The notes below the pieces were generated by a model that was not told the DNA's origin, ran no database searches, and was given only the letters and a program-made list of their open reading frames with translations. Source: Lachnospiraceae bacterium UBA7050 (lineage in GTDB: Bacteria > Bacillota > Clostridia > Lachnospirales > Lachnospiraceae). From it: a stretch of DNA of 64,000 nt. Location of the stretch: NCBI GenBank assembly GCA_002493905.1, contig DLAJ01000007.1, positions 130,295 to 194,294 on the forward strand. The letters run 5' to 3'. Position numbers and translations under genes: made by a program. This document shows, piece by piece, positions 52,288 to 60,184 of this stretch (the stretch's first letter is position 1; each line of letters starts with the position of its first letter).

Positions 52288-53559
52288 TTACTCTCCGAAA
52301 GAGTTTGCGGAACGCAGACTCATTTTAACTCTGAGCAGGTCATACTGCGATCCCGGCTCCGACAGCGTAAGGAACAGCGCCTGCTGCGGATGCGGACAGC
52401 TCTCAACGCTCTCCCCGTCCTCCGTTTTCATATCAAGTACCCGTACCGGCACGTTTTGCCCGTCAGGCCGCATCAGCTCCACTTCGTCCCCGACCGAAAA
52501 TTTATTGCGCTGCGTAATGCGGCAGCTTCCATCCGGCAAAACCTCCTCAATCGTTCCCAGATACACATATTCGCTGATATAAGTATTCTCTTCGTATACC
52601 TGCGCATCCTGATCCGGTTTCGCATAAAAAAATCCGGTCGTAAATCTGCGGCAGGTGCATTTCACGATCTCCTCCCGGTACAGCGGAAGATGTTCTCTAT
52701 ATTTGTCCGGGGACTCAAAATAATCGTCGATTGCCATACGATAAGTTCTTGCGACCGTTGCCGCATACAGCGCGGTCTTCATGCGCCCCTCAACCTTGAA
52801 GCTGTCGATTCCGGCATCCACCAGTTCGGGAATATGCTCCACCATACATAAATCTTTCGAGTTAAAAAGGAACGTTCCCCGTTCGTTCTCATAAACCGGA
52901 AGATATTCGCCCGGTCTGGTCTCCTCAACAACCGCATATTTCCAGCGGCACGGATGCGTACACGCACCGCGGTTCGCATCCCTTCCCGTAAAATAATTGC
53001 TTAACAGGCATCTGCCCGAATACGAGATACACATTGCGCCGTGCACAAACGTCTCAATTTCCATTTCCTGCGGAATGTTCTGCCGGATTTCCTTAATCTC
53101 GGCAAGCGTAAGTTCCCTCGCAGACACGACCCTGCGTGCGCCTAAGTCCCACCAGAACCGGTACGTCCCATAATTTGTATTATTCGCCTGCGTAGAGATA
53201 TGGAGTTCCATTCCGGGGCAGAGTTCCTTTGCCAGCAGAAACATCCCCGGATCGGAAATGATGAGCGCATCCGGTCCGATTCCGTTTAGTTCCCGGAAAT
53301 AGTCCGCCGCCGCCTTGAGATCGCCGTTATGCGCAAAAATATTGGCGGTCACATACACCCGCACGCCACGCGCATGCGCAAACGCAATTCCCTCTTTCAT
53401 CTCCTGCATCGAAAAATTTTTGGCTTTTGCGCGCAGTCCGAACGCCTCCCCGCCGATATAGACCGCGTCCGCACCAAATATGACTGCAGTTTTTAATACC
53501 TCGAGGCTGCCTGCCGGTATCAGCAGCTCCGGCTTCCCTTTCCGCTTTTCGTTTCTCAT
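52288..53559 (-). CDS. trhP: peptidase U32 family, tRNA 5-hydroxyuridine synthesis protein
   Basis: A 423-residue U32 family protein. Members such as Bacillus TrhP2 (YrrO) and E. coli TrhP make the prephenate-dependent 5-hydroxyuridine at tRNA position 34; older names call them collagenase-like proteases. The U32 signature (ETFVHGAMCISYSGRCLLSN, about residues 160-179) and its four-cysteine cluster (C-S-G-R-C, then GACTHPCRW, and CTCRRF) are clear. It sits beside the o-methyltransferase gene that can methylate the product, as in Bacillus (yrrMNO). Only one U32 gene is present; the second subunit is not in this window. Confidence 0.92.
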   Translation of the reverse strand: MRNEKRKGKPELLIPAGSLEVLKTAVIFGADAVYIGGEAFGLRAKAKNFSMQEMKEGIAFAHARGVRVYVTANIFAHNGDLKAAADYFRELNGIGPDALIISDPGMFLLAKELCPGMELHISTQANNTNYGTYRFWWDLGARRVVSARELTLAEIKEIRQNIPQEMEIETFVHGAMCISYSGRCLLSNYFTGRDANRGACTHPCRWKYAVVEETRPGEYLPVYENERGTFLFNSKDLCMVEHIPELVDAGIDSFKVEGRMKTALYAATVARTYRMAIDDYFESPDKYREHLPLYREEIVKCTCRRFTTGFFYAKPDQDAQVYEENTYISEYVYLGTIEEVLPDGSCRITQRNKFSVGDEVELMRPDGQNVPVRVLDMKTEDGESVESCPHPQQALFLTLSEPGSQYDLLRVKMSLRSANSFGE

Positions 53560-53573
53560 GCCTTTCTCCGTTT

Positions 53574-54227
53574 CTACATATCACAAATATTTATTTTTGT
53601 ACTTAACGCCACACCGTCGCCAACCGGCAGAATCACGGTCTCCAGTCCTTCATGATGCGTCAGCTCATACAGGTATTCGCGCATTCTCGCATGGATTGTC
53701 CGGTTCCGCCTGGTGACCGCATAACGCGATTCTATGACGTCCCCGTCCTGCAGCACATTATCCGACACGAGCAGTCCTCCCGGTGCAAGCAGACGGTACA
53801 CATCGGGGAAAAAATGAGAATACTGTCCCTTCGCGGCATCCATAAAAACAAAATCATAACTCCCAGTCAGCTCTTTCAGAATATCCGCTGCATCGCCCTC
53901 AAGCAGCGTGATCCGGTCCTCCCTGCCTGCCTTTCTGAAATTTTCCCTCGCAAGCGGAATCCTCTTTTCATATTTTTCAATCGTCGTAACCGCCGCCTGC
54001 GGCGCCGCGTCACTCATGAGCAGTGCCGAAAACCCGATCGCAGTTCCGACTTCCAGAATCTGCTCCGGCTCCGTCAGCTTTAGAAGAAAGCGCAGCAGCG
54101 CCTGTGTCTCACTCCGCACAATCGGAACCGCCGTCTCATGCGCGGTTTTTTCCAATTCATATAAAAACGCCGAATTGCCTTTATCAAGAGAATTGATAAA
54201 GGCAATCATTCTTTCATCTACAATCAC
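53574..54227 (-). CDS. trmR: O-methyltransferase, tRNA 5-methoxyuridine methyltransferase
   Basis: A 217-residue SAM-dependent enzyme of the catechol O-methyltransferase-like family 3. Motif I is VGTAIGFSALLMSD, the acidic motif DFVFMDAAKGQY contains the metal-binding Asp, and LVSDNVL follows. In Bacillus the orthologous place is yrrM (TrmR), which methylates 5-hydroxyuridine of tRNA to mo5U, fitting its U32 neighbour downstream by 14 bp. Substrate is inferred from gene order. Its start overlaps the upstream stop by 4 bp. Confidence 0.9.
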   Translation of the reverse strand: MIVDERMIAFINSLDKGNSAFLYELEKTAHETAVPIVRSETQALLRFLLKLTEPEQILEVGTAIGFSALLMSDAAPQAAVTTIEKYEKRIPLARENFRKAGREDRITLLEGDAADILKELTGSYDFVFMDAAKGQYSHFFPDVYRLLAPGGLLVSDNVLQDGDVIESRYAVTRRNRTIHARMREYLYELTHHEGLETVILPVGDGVALSTKINICDM

Positions 54228-54607
54228 TGCGAATTCCCTTCCGGCATGCCCTCGGATATCTTTTCCAGCATTTCTTCAACCGTCATGCTTGTATTCAGCT
54301 CATACACGCCCGGCTTCTCAATTCCGTGATAGTTCGAAAACATTTCCTGAAAATAAAATAACCTCGTACTGCGGATCAGCCCTTTATCATACAGCTTCTG
54401 GCCAAGCGACCGCACATCATCTTCCTCTGTCACTGCAACCGATACGGTAATCCCTTCTCCTTCCGTCATCGGTTCCTCGGCAAAAATACGGTAACCAAAT
54501 GAGTACGCAGAAAGCGCGAGGCGGTACACAAGGAGAACTACAAGCACCGCAACCGCTGCTTTTATGACCAGTGCAGCTATGCCTCTGATGATCTGTTTTG
54601 CATCCAT
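54224..54607 (-). CDS. MltG/YceG-like N-terminal fragment, no catalytic domain
   Basis: A 127-residue membrane protein: one helix (about residues 12-32) and an outer domain with EDDVRSLGQKLYDKGLIRSTRLF and GVYELNTSMTVEEMLEKIS, which resemble the LysM-like N-terminal portion of endolytic transglycosylase MltG (YceG). The catalytic YceG domain (some 200 further residues in the Bacillus yrrL product at this position) is absent. The frame ends cleanly and overlaps trmR by 4 bp, so it is a stable short gene rather than an obvious frameshift. It may regulate wall synthesis, act as a partner of another MltG, or be a degraded copy. Confidence 0.8.
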   Translation of the reverse strand: MDAKQIIRGIAALVIKAAVAVLVVLLVYRLALSAYSFGYRIFAEEPMTEGEGITVSVAVTEEDDVRSLGQKLYDKGLIRSTRLFYFQEMFSNYHGIEKPGVYELNTSMTVEEMLEKISEGMPEGNSQ

Positions 54608-54616
54608 GAGAAAAAC

Positions 54617-54961
54617 CTATTCCTTTCCAAGGGTCATATCAAACTCAAGCTCCGCCGTGATCCAGGTATAAATCTCCTGCATCATCCTGCAGAACGCAAG
54701 CTCCGCCGCAAGAAAATCACTCACAAGCCGGTTATCCCTGAGGCTTGTACCTTCCGCCTCCAACTGCTCAACCTCATCAAACAGCTTATCGCCATCCTCT
54801 GAGTTTTGGAGTTCATATAGATTTTTACGGTACTCATCTATCCGCTGCTTTAAGTCAGGAAACAGCTCCAGACGCTTTCTTTCCTGCATATACTTCTGAT
54901 AGATTTCCGATTCCTTTACACAGTCAACAAACTCATTAACCGCCTGTTCCACATTTTTCAT
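54617..54961 (-). CDS. YlbF/YmcA family protein
   Basis: A 114-residue all-helical protein of the YlbF (DUF964) family. The core FVDCVKESEIYQKYMQERKRL (split in reading, about residues 10-30) and the FLAAELAFCRMMQEIY helix are typical. In Bacillus, YlbF and YmcA with YaaT form a complex that adjusts RNase Y and biofilm or sporulation decisions. Here it lies 8 bp from the gene for RNase J, so a role in RNA turnover is likely. Which of the two paralogues it equals cannot be said. Confidence 0.88.
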   Translation of the reverse strand: MKNVEQAVNEFVDCVKESEIYQKYMQERKRLELFPDLKQRIDEYRKNLYELQNSEDGDKLFDEVEQLEAEGTSLRDNRLVSDFLAAELAFCRMMQEIYTWITAELEFDMTLGKE

Positions 54962-54968
54962 GCCATCT

Positions 54969-56669
54969 TCAGTCCTTTACATCCATAATAATCGGCAGAA
55001 TCATCGGTCTGCGCTTTGTCTTTTTCCAGACAAATTCGCTTAAGCTGTCCTTGATTGTCGCTTTGATCTTACCCCAGTCCGTTACGTTGCGGTCAAGACA
55101 CCGCAGCACCTGCGCCGACACCAGCTCCCTCGCCTCCGCCATCAGCTCATCGGATTCGCGCACATATACAAAACCGCGGGAGACAATCTCCGGTCCTGAT
55201 GCCAGCTGCCCGGAATAGGAATCCAGCGCCATCACAACGATCATGATGCCGTCCTCTGCAAGATGCTGTCTGTCACGCAGCACAACATTGCCGACATCCC
55301 CGACGCCAAGCCCGTCTACAAGCACTTCTCCCACAGCAACCCTGCCTGTCACGCCCGCTTTCTCCTCAGAAAGCTCCAGCACATCTCCGGATGAAACAAT
55401 GAAAATCCGTTCTTTCGGAATGCCGAGCTCCGCCGCCAGCTTCGCCTGCGCCTTTAAGTGTTTATACTCGCCATGCACAGGAATTGCATACTTTGGCCGC
55501 GTCAGCGTATAGATCAGCTTGATCTCCTCCTGACACGCATGTCCCGACACATGCACATCCTGAAAAATTACGTCCGCCCCCTTCATCAGAAGCTCATTGA
55601 TCACATTTGTGACCGCCTTCTCATTGCCTGGTATCGGATTCGACGAAAAAATAATCGTATCATTCGGTTTGATTGAAATCTTTCTATGCGTACTGTTCGC
55701 CATACGGCTTAATGCCGCCATACTCTCTCCCTGCGAACCGGTCGTGATAATGACCGTCTGCTCGTCGGGATAATTTTTTAGCTGTTCAATATCAATCAGC
55801 GTATTTTCCGGTATGTTCAGACATTCCAGCGCGGACGCCGTCTCAATGATACTGACCATGCTGCGTCCTTCCACGACCACCTTGCGTCCGAAGCGGTAAG
55901 CGGAATTAATGATCTGCTGCACACGGTCTACATTCGAGGCAAATGTCGCAATGATGATGCGTGTATCCTTATGCTCCTGAAAAATCGTATCAATGGTCTT
56001 TCCGACGGTTCTCTCAGACAGGGTAAATCCCGGTCTCTCCGCATTCGTAGAGTCGCACATGAGTGCAAGCACTCCCTTTCGGCCAATCTCCGCGAACCGT
56101 CCCAAGTCAATCGCATCGCCAAATACCGGCGTATAATCCACCTTAAAATCCCCGGTATGAACGACCGTTCCCGCAGGCGAATAAATAGCAAGCGCCGCCG
56201 CATCCACAATACTGTGGTTTGTCTTAATATATTCCACGCGGAACTGCCCTAAATTGATCGACTGTCCAAATTTCACGACCTTGCGCTTCGTCACCTTCAT
56301 CAACTCATGCTCGCGCAGCTTGTTTTCAATAATCCCCATCGTCAGGCGCGTCGCATAGATCGGCACATTGATTTCCTTTAAGACATAGGGAAGCGCGCCG
56401 ATATGATCTTCATGACCGTGCGTAATAACAAAACCTTTCACTTTATCCAAATGCTCTTTCAGATAGGTCACATCGGGAATGACCAGATCAATCCCAAGCA
56501 TATCATCTGCGGGGAAACTTAATCCGCAGTCCACCACAATAATACTGTCCTCATACTCGAAGGCAGTAATGTTCATGCCGATCTGCTCCAACCCTCCGAG
56601 CGGAATGATCCGCAGGCTTGAAGCACGGCTTCCTTCTTTTTCCTTTCTTTTCAAAAAAATTTCCTCCAT
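54969..56669 (-). CDS. rnj: ribonuclease J
   Basis: A 566-residue metallo-beta-lactamase/beta-CASP nuclease, with endonuclease and 5'-3' exonuclease activity in mRNA and rRNA processing. The zinc site HGHEDHIGALPY (about residues 80-91), the beta-CASP motifs (TGSQGESMAALSRMAN; VHGEYKH), and the C-terminal domain ending in RRPMILPIIMDV are seen. Its length fits the RNase J1/J2 family. It lies between the YlbF-like gene and DUF1292, an insertion in the otherwise Bacillus-like ireB-ruvX-DUF1292-mltG-trmR-trhP block. Confidence 0.95.
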   Translation of the reverse strand: MEEIFLKRKEKEGSRASSLRIIPLGGLEQIGMNITAFEYEDSIIVVDCGLSFPADDMLGIDLVIPDVTYLKEHLDKVKGFVITHGHEDHIGALPYVLKEINVPIYATRLTMGIIENKLREHELMKVTKRKVVKFGQSINLGQFRVEYIKTNHSIVDAAALAIYSPAGTVVHTGDFKVDYTPVFGDAIDLGRFAEIGRKGVLALMCDSTNAERPGFTLSERTVGKTIDTIFQEHKDTRIIIATFASNVDRVQQIINSAYRFGRKVVVEGRSMVSIIETASALECLNIPENTLIDIEQLKNYPDEQTVIITTGSQGESMAALSRMANSTHRKISIKPNDTIIFSSNPIPGNEKAVTNVINELLMKGADVIFQDVHVSGHACQEEIKLIYTLTRPKYAIPVHGEYKHLKAQAKLAAELGIPKERIFIVSSGDVLELSEEKAGVTGRVAVGEVLVDGLGVGDVGNVVLRDRQHLAEDGIMIVVMALDSYSGQLASGPEIVSRGFVYVRESDELMAEARELVSAQVLRCLDRNVTDWGKIKATIKDSLSEFVWKKTKRRPMILPIIMDVKD

Positions 56670-56730
56670 ATTTCCTGTTCATATGTTCCGGCCGCTATCC
56701 TGTCTTGATTATAGCCGGAAAACAACTTCT

Positions 56731-56979
56731 TTACTCATCCAGCATTCCTTCAAAGATGCCTGAAACCGCCTCAAATTCTGCATCATCCTCCACAAACACA
56801 TACACGCTCTCCAGGTCCGTGTCCCCGGAATCATCGCGCAGAATGAATGCCTCCGCATCCTCGTCCCTGCTGTCTGTCACAAGCAGATAGCTCTTTCCCG
56901 CTATCCGCGTCTGCTCTAACACATAAAATATCAGTTTTTCGCCGTTCTCGCCCTCTAATATAATCTGATCCTCATCCAT
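56731..56979 (-). CDS. DUF1292 protein
   Basis: An 82-residue acidic beta-rich protein of the DUF1292 family (Bacillus YrzB). The stretch IILEGENGEKLIFYVLEQ and YLLVTD are characteristic, with a very acidic C-terminus. The function is unknown. It always or often lies in the alaS-ireB-ruvX-DUF1292 neighbourhood, so the link to cell wall regulation by IreB is positional. A 41-bp tandem array lies immediately upstream. Confidence 0.9.
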   Translation of the reverse strand: MDEDQIILEGENGEKLIFYVLEQTRIAGKSYLLVTDSRDEDAEAFILRDDSGDTDLESVYVFVEDDAEFEAVSGIFEGMLDE

Positions 56980-56990
56980 TGCCCGTCTCC

Positions 56991-57217
56991 ATCATGCCCT
57001 TCTGTGTGCTCCGGCATTCTTACCCATTCCCATCATGCCCTTCTGTGTGCTCCGGCATTTTTACCCATTCCCGTCATGCTGTTCTGTTTGTTCCGGCATT
57101 CTGGTCCATTCCCGTCATGCTCTTCTGTTTGTTCCGGCATTCTGGTCCATTCCCGTCATGCTCTTCTATTTGCTCCGGCATTCTGGTCTGTCTCCGTCAT
57201 ACTGTTTCTCCGGCATT
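56991..57217. repeat. 41-bp tandem array, about 5.5 copies
   Basis: TCATGC landmarks at 56992, 57033, 57074, 57115, 57156 and a partial at 57197 show a 41-bp period. The last unit covers the 3' end and stop of ruvX (57197), and copies further on keep the TGA and its neighbouring codons. Confidence 0.92.
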
Positions 57218-57655
57218 TTCCTTGCCGTCTTCCTGCATTGCGCGATAATCCAGATATCCCTGCAGAATCAGCACCGCAGCGATCATATCCACATAATCGC
57301 GGCGGTGTTCCCTGCGGATTCCCGCTTCCATCATGGTTCTTTCCGCCGAAACCGTCGTCAAACGCTCGTCCCAGTATGTTATCGCAAGGCCCGTGCGCCT
57401 TGCAAGCATCTCTCCGAATTCTTTTGTCTTCTCCACGCGCACGCCCTGCGTATCATTCATATTTTTTGGCAGCCCAAGTACGATCTGCCCGACATGATAT
57501 TCTTCAATCAGTTCCTCAATCCGCGCGCAGGTCCTGCGCAGCTTATTTTCCTGTTCCCTGCGAATGATCTCTTTCCCCTGTGCCGTAATCAGCAGCTCAT
57601 CACTTAATGCCACTCCCACTGTTTTCGAGCCAAAATCCAATCCCATAATCCGCAT
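57197..57655 (-). CDS. ruvX: putative pre-16S rRNA nuclease, YqgF/RuvX
   Basis: A 152-residue RNase H-fold nuclease (YqgF), needed to mature the 5' end of 16S rRNA; it was earlier thought to be a Holliday junction resolvase. Fold marks: MGLDFGSKTVGVALSD at the start, a conserved VLGLPKNMNDTQG and YWDERLTTV with catalytic Asp and Glu. The ATG at 57655 follows GGGGA; the frame goes on to 57700. It lies in the common ireB-ruvX-DUF1292 order, and its 3' end is part of the 41-bp tandem array. Confidence 0.93.
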   Translation of the reverse strand: MRIMGLDFGSKTVGVALSDELLITAQGKEIIRREQENKLRRTCARIEELIEEYHVGQIVLGLPKNMNDTQGVRVEKTKEFGEMLARRTGLAITYWDERLTTVSAERTMMEAGIRREHRRDYVDMIAAVLILQGYLDYRAMQEDGKENAGETV

Positions 57656-57720
57656 ATATTTCCCCGTCCTGACGCATCCTGCGGATTTTTGCATAAACAC
57701 AGCTTCCGTGGACGAACTTA

Positions 57721-57766
57721 TAACAGTTCAGCCTTCGGCTTTACTATCACGCTTGATGCGAACTGA
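57721..57766. repeat. dispersed repeat D, copy 2
   Basis: TAACAGTTCAGCCTTCGGCT followed by a conserved stretch (TATCACGCTTGATGCGA). Related copies at 26839-26860 and 58189-58227. Confidence 0.6.
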
Positions 57767-57790
57767 TACGATAAATGTTCTTATTCACCC

Positions 57791-58060
57791 TTATTTTCCA
57801 TCCCAGCCGCAGGAATGAATATACTGCGCCAGCATTTCCTCCACCAGCTCGTCACGCTCCACTTTCATGATCATCGTTCTGGCATTCTTGTGGCTCGTAA
57901 TATAGGTCGGATCTCCCGACATAATATATCCCACAATCTGATTGACCGGATTATAGCCCTTCTCCGTCAACGCCTCGTATACCGCCCGGAGGACCTCCCG
58001 TACCTGAACCTCCGGTTCTGTCTCTACCCTGAAAAATTGTGTGTTTCCTAAATCCGTCAT
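57791..58060 (-). CDS. ireB: IreB family regulatory phosphoprotein
   Basis: An 89-residue protein (UPF0297). In Enterococcus IreB is the substrate of the PASTA kinase IreK and controls cephalosporin tolerance and wall metabolism. The two N-terminal threonines that could be phosphorylated (Thr2 and Thr7 in MTDLGNTQFF) are kept, as is the conserved YMSGDPTYITSHKNAR core. AAAGGA precedes the ATG at 58060; the longer frame to 58111 is less likely. It is in the conserved order with ruvX and DUF1292. Confidence 0.93.
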   Translation of the reverse strand: MTDLGNTQFFRVETEPEVQVREVLRAVYEALTEKGYNPVNQIVGYIMSGDPTYITSHKNARTMIMKVERDELVEEMLAQYIHSCGWDGK

Positions 58061-58188
58061 ACAGCCACTTCCTTTATCCGAGACTGTCAGCGCCCGCACC
58101 GACACTTCCACGCGTACAATACTGTTTTCATTTTACTCTACTTGCCGCCATTTTGCAATGAAACTTATTTCCCTGAACAAAATAAGTG

Positions 58189-58227
58189 TAACAGTTCCGC
58201 CTTCTGCTTCACCGTCACACCGGATGC
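58189..58227. repeat. dispersed repeat D, copy 3
   Basis: TAACAGTTCCGCCTTCTGCT then ACCGTCACACCGGATGCAC, similar over about 40 bp to 57721-57766. It overlaps the last codons of mtaB. Confidence 0.55.
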
Positions 58228-59681
58228 ACAGGCGCACATCCTCCGTCTCCGGGATCAGCCGCCATTCTCACGATCTGCTGAACGCCATCCATCATCAGCT
58301 CCGCGCCGGCTCCCCGCACAATCCGGTTTGGCTCCGAGACATATTCCGGTACTGCAGCAGCTACATAGTCGTCCGTATGCCCGGTCAGAAACCATACGCC
58401 CCCGATCTTCTTTCTCTCCTCAGTAAGAATTTCCATCGGTCTGCCGATCAGGCGCGCACGATACTGCTCCGAAAGCTCCTCTCCGATTCCGATCAATTCC
58501 CCGCTTCTTGCCGCCTTAATACTTTCCGGAACCTGCCCTTCCATGACCGCTGCCGGCGTTCCTGCGCGTTTGGAGTATTGAAACACATGCATTTCATAAA
58601 AGCCGATGCGCCTGACAAACGCCTTTGTCTCGGCAAATTCTTCCTCTGACTCTCCCGGAAACCCGACAATGACATCTGTTGTGATGGCGGCACGCGTAAA
58701 CGCCTTACGCAGAATCTGAACGCTCTTTGCAAATTCCTCCGTACGATAATGACGGTTCATCCGTTTTAAGACGGTGTCACTGCCGCTTTGAAGTGATAAA
58801 TGAAAATGCGGACAAAGTTTTTTGCATTTAGAAAGCCGCTGTACAAATTCTTCCGTGATGATCTGGGGCTCCAAAGAACCAAGCCGGATGCGGCACAACT
58901 CCGGAATCTCAGCAAGCCGCTCGATCAGTTCTGCCAGAAACCCCGCTTTTACAGCGTCGCGGTAGTCCGCCGAGCGGATGCCGAGAAAATCAAGTCCGTA
59001 AGAACTTAAATGTATCCCGGTCAGCACAATCTCTCTGCACCCGCCGCTTACCAGCGCGCGCGCTTCCGATAGAACTTCCTCCGGCTTTCTGCTCCTGACC
59101 CGTCCCCGCGCATAAGGGATCGCGCAATACGTGCAGAACTGGTTACATCCGTCCTGAATTTTCAAGAAGACCCGGCTATGTTCCTGCGGTTTCGTCAAAG
59201 TAAGGGCCTCATACTCATCTGTGTCCGCAATATCGATCACATGATCCCTGACCGTATGCTCCCGGAAATATTCTTCTAAAATGCGGACAATCTGCCCTTT
59301 GCGGTTATTTCCTATGATAATATCGGCGCCAAGCTCCTTTGCCTGAAGAGAGAGCGCATCATTCTCCGTCATGACGTCCTCCCCGCCCATCCTTTCCGGC
59401 ATATTTTTTTCCGCCGCATACCGGCTTTCCGCTTCATGCTGCACATAACAGCCGACCGCAACAATCACGGCATCAGGGTTATTCTTTCTCGCGCGGTGCA
59501 GCATCTGGCGGCTTTTCCGGTCCGCAATATTTGTCACGGTACAGGTATTGATGATATAAATGTCCGCTTTTTGAACAAATGGCACAATTTGATAACCGTT
59601 TTCTTGTAAGTTTTGCCTCATAACATCCATTTCATAAGCATTCACCTTACAGCCAAGATTATGTAATGCTACACTTTTCAT
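58215..59681 (-). CDS. mtaB: tRNA methylthiotransferase MtaB
   Basis: A 488-residue radical-SAM enzyme that adds a methylthio group to N6-threonylcarbamoyladenosine at tRNA position 37 (ms2t6A). Three parts are seen: an N-terminal UPF0004 domain with three cysteines (LGCKVN, TCTV, VGCYVQ), the radical SAM cluster CNQFCTYC (CxxxCxxC, about residues 177-184), and a TRAM-like C-terminus. The start is poorly served by a ribosome site. It is minus-strand, in the order mtaB-ireB-ruvX. Length is slightly above the family's usual 440-450. Confidence 0.94.
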   Translation of the reverse strand: MKSVALHNLGCKVNAYEMDVMRQNLQENGYQIVPFVQKADIYIINTCTVTNIADRKSRQMLHRARKNNPDAVIVAVGCYVQHEAESRYAAEKNMPERMGGEDVMTENDALSLQAKELGADIIIGNNRKGQIVRILEEYFREHTVRDHVIDIADTDEYEALTLTKPQEHSRVFLKIQDGCNQFCTYCAIPYARGRVRSRKPEEVLSEARALVSGGCREIVLTGIHLSSYGLDFLGIRSADYRDAVKAGFLAELIERLAEIPELCRIRLGSLEPQIITEEFVQRLSKCKKLCPHFHLSLQSGSDTVLKRMNRHYRTEEFAKSVQILRKAFTRAAITTDVIVGFPGESEEEFAETKAFVRRIGFYEMHVFQYSKRAGTPAAVMEGQVPESIKAARSGELIGIGEELSEQYRARLIGRPMEILTEERKKIGGVWFLTGHTDDYVAAAVPEYVSEPNRIVRGAGAELMMDGVQQIVRMAADPGDGGCAPVHPV

Positions 59682-59715
59682 AGGAAACCCCGTTTTTTTT
59701 GTATTGTTTTATATA

Positions 59716-59744
59716 TTGACTTTTCCTTTTTTTACAATTAAGAT
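59716..59744 (+). promoter_or_regulatory. promoter of the HPr-like gene
   Basis: TTGACT (59716-59721), 17 bp, TAAGAT (59739-59744). Confidence 0.65.
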
Positions 59745-59794
59745 GATGATGTGGTTTGAAAGACCGCGCAAAAAATGTAAAGGAGGTCATCTCA

Positions 59795-60025
59795 ATGAAA
59801 ACAGTAAAGATTTCTTTGAATTCCATTGACAAAGTAAAATCGTTTGTAAACGATATTACGAAATTCGATTATGATTTCGATTTAGTTTCCGGCAGATATG
59901 TTATCGATGCAAAATCTATCATGGGTATTTTCAGCTTAGACTTATCCAAGCCGATCGACTTAAATATCCATGCAGAAGACAACATCGACGACGTACTTGA
60001 CGTATTAAAGCCGTACATGATCTAA
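59795..60025 (+). CDS. HPr-like protein without the phosphorylatable histidine
   Basis: A 76-residue protein that aligns with HPr over its length; DAKSIMGIFSLDLS (residues 38-51) corresponds to the HPr segment around Ser46 (here Ser41). The region that should hold His15 reads SLNSIDKVKSFV, so no catalytic histidine is present. It cannot pass phosphate in the PTS but could be a regulatory decoy, like Crh, if the serine is modified by an HPr kinase. AAAGGAGG lies 8 nt before the ATG at 59795. It has its own promoter and terminator and stands alone. Confidence 0.85.
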   Translation: MKTVKISLNSIDKVKSFVNDITKFDYDFDLVSGRYVIDAKSIMGIFSLDLSKPIDLNIHAEDNIDDVLDVLKPYMI

Positions 60026-60110
60026 TGCAATGGAACACATAAGCATGCACCGGCGCTGCATTCGCGGCACAGATACATGCAAAATGTAAAAGCAAGGCAG
60101 ACGTCCTGCA

Positions 60111-60136
60111 AAGCAAGGCGGATGCCTTGCTTTTTT
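60111..60136 (+). terminator. terminator of the HPr-like gene
   Basis: AAGCAAGGC / GCCTTGCTT stem with a GGAT tetraloop, then TTTT. Confidence 0.9.
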
Positions 60137-60184
60137 ATGTACTTAATCGGGAAATCTTCATTCTTACACCCCCGCATCAAACTT

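Noticed and set aside
56991..57217. CRISPR array
   Set aside because: Units are directly repeated over their whole length with no unique spacers, so it is a minisatellite. The same holds for the 35- and 43-bp arrays.
57004..57607. Two long plus-strand frames with repeated CSGIL-type segments
   Set aside because: They translate the 41-bp array and the antisense of ruvX; no start signals.
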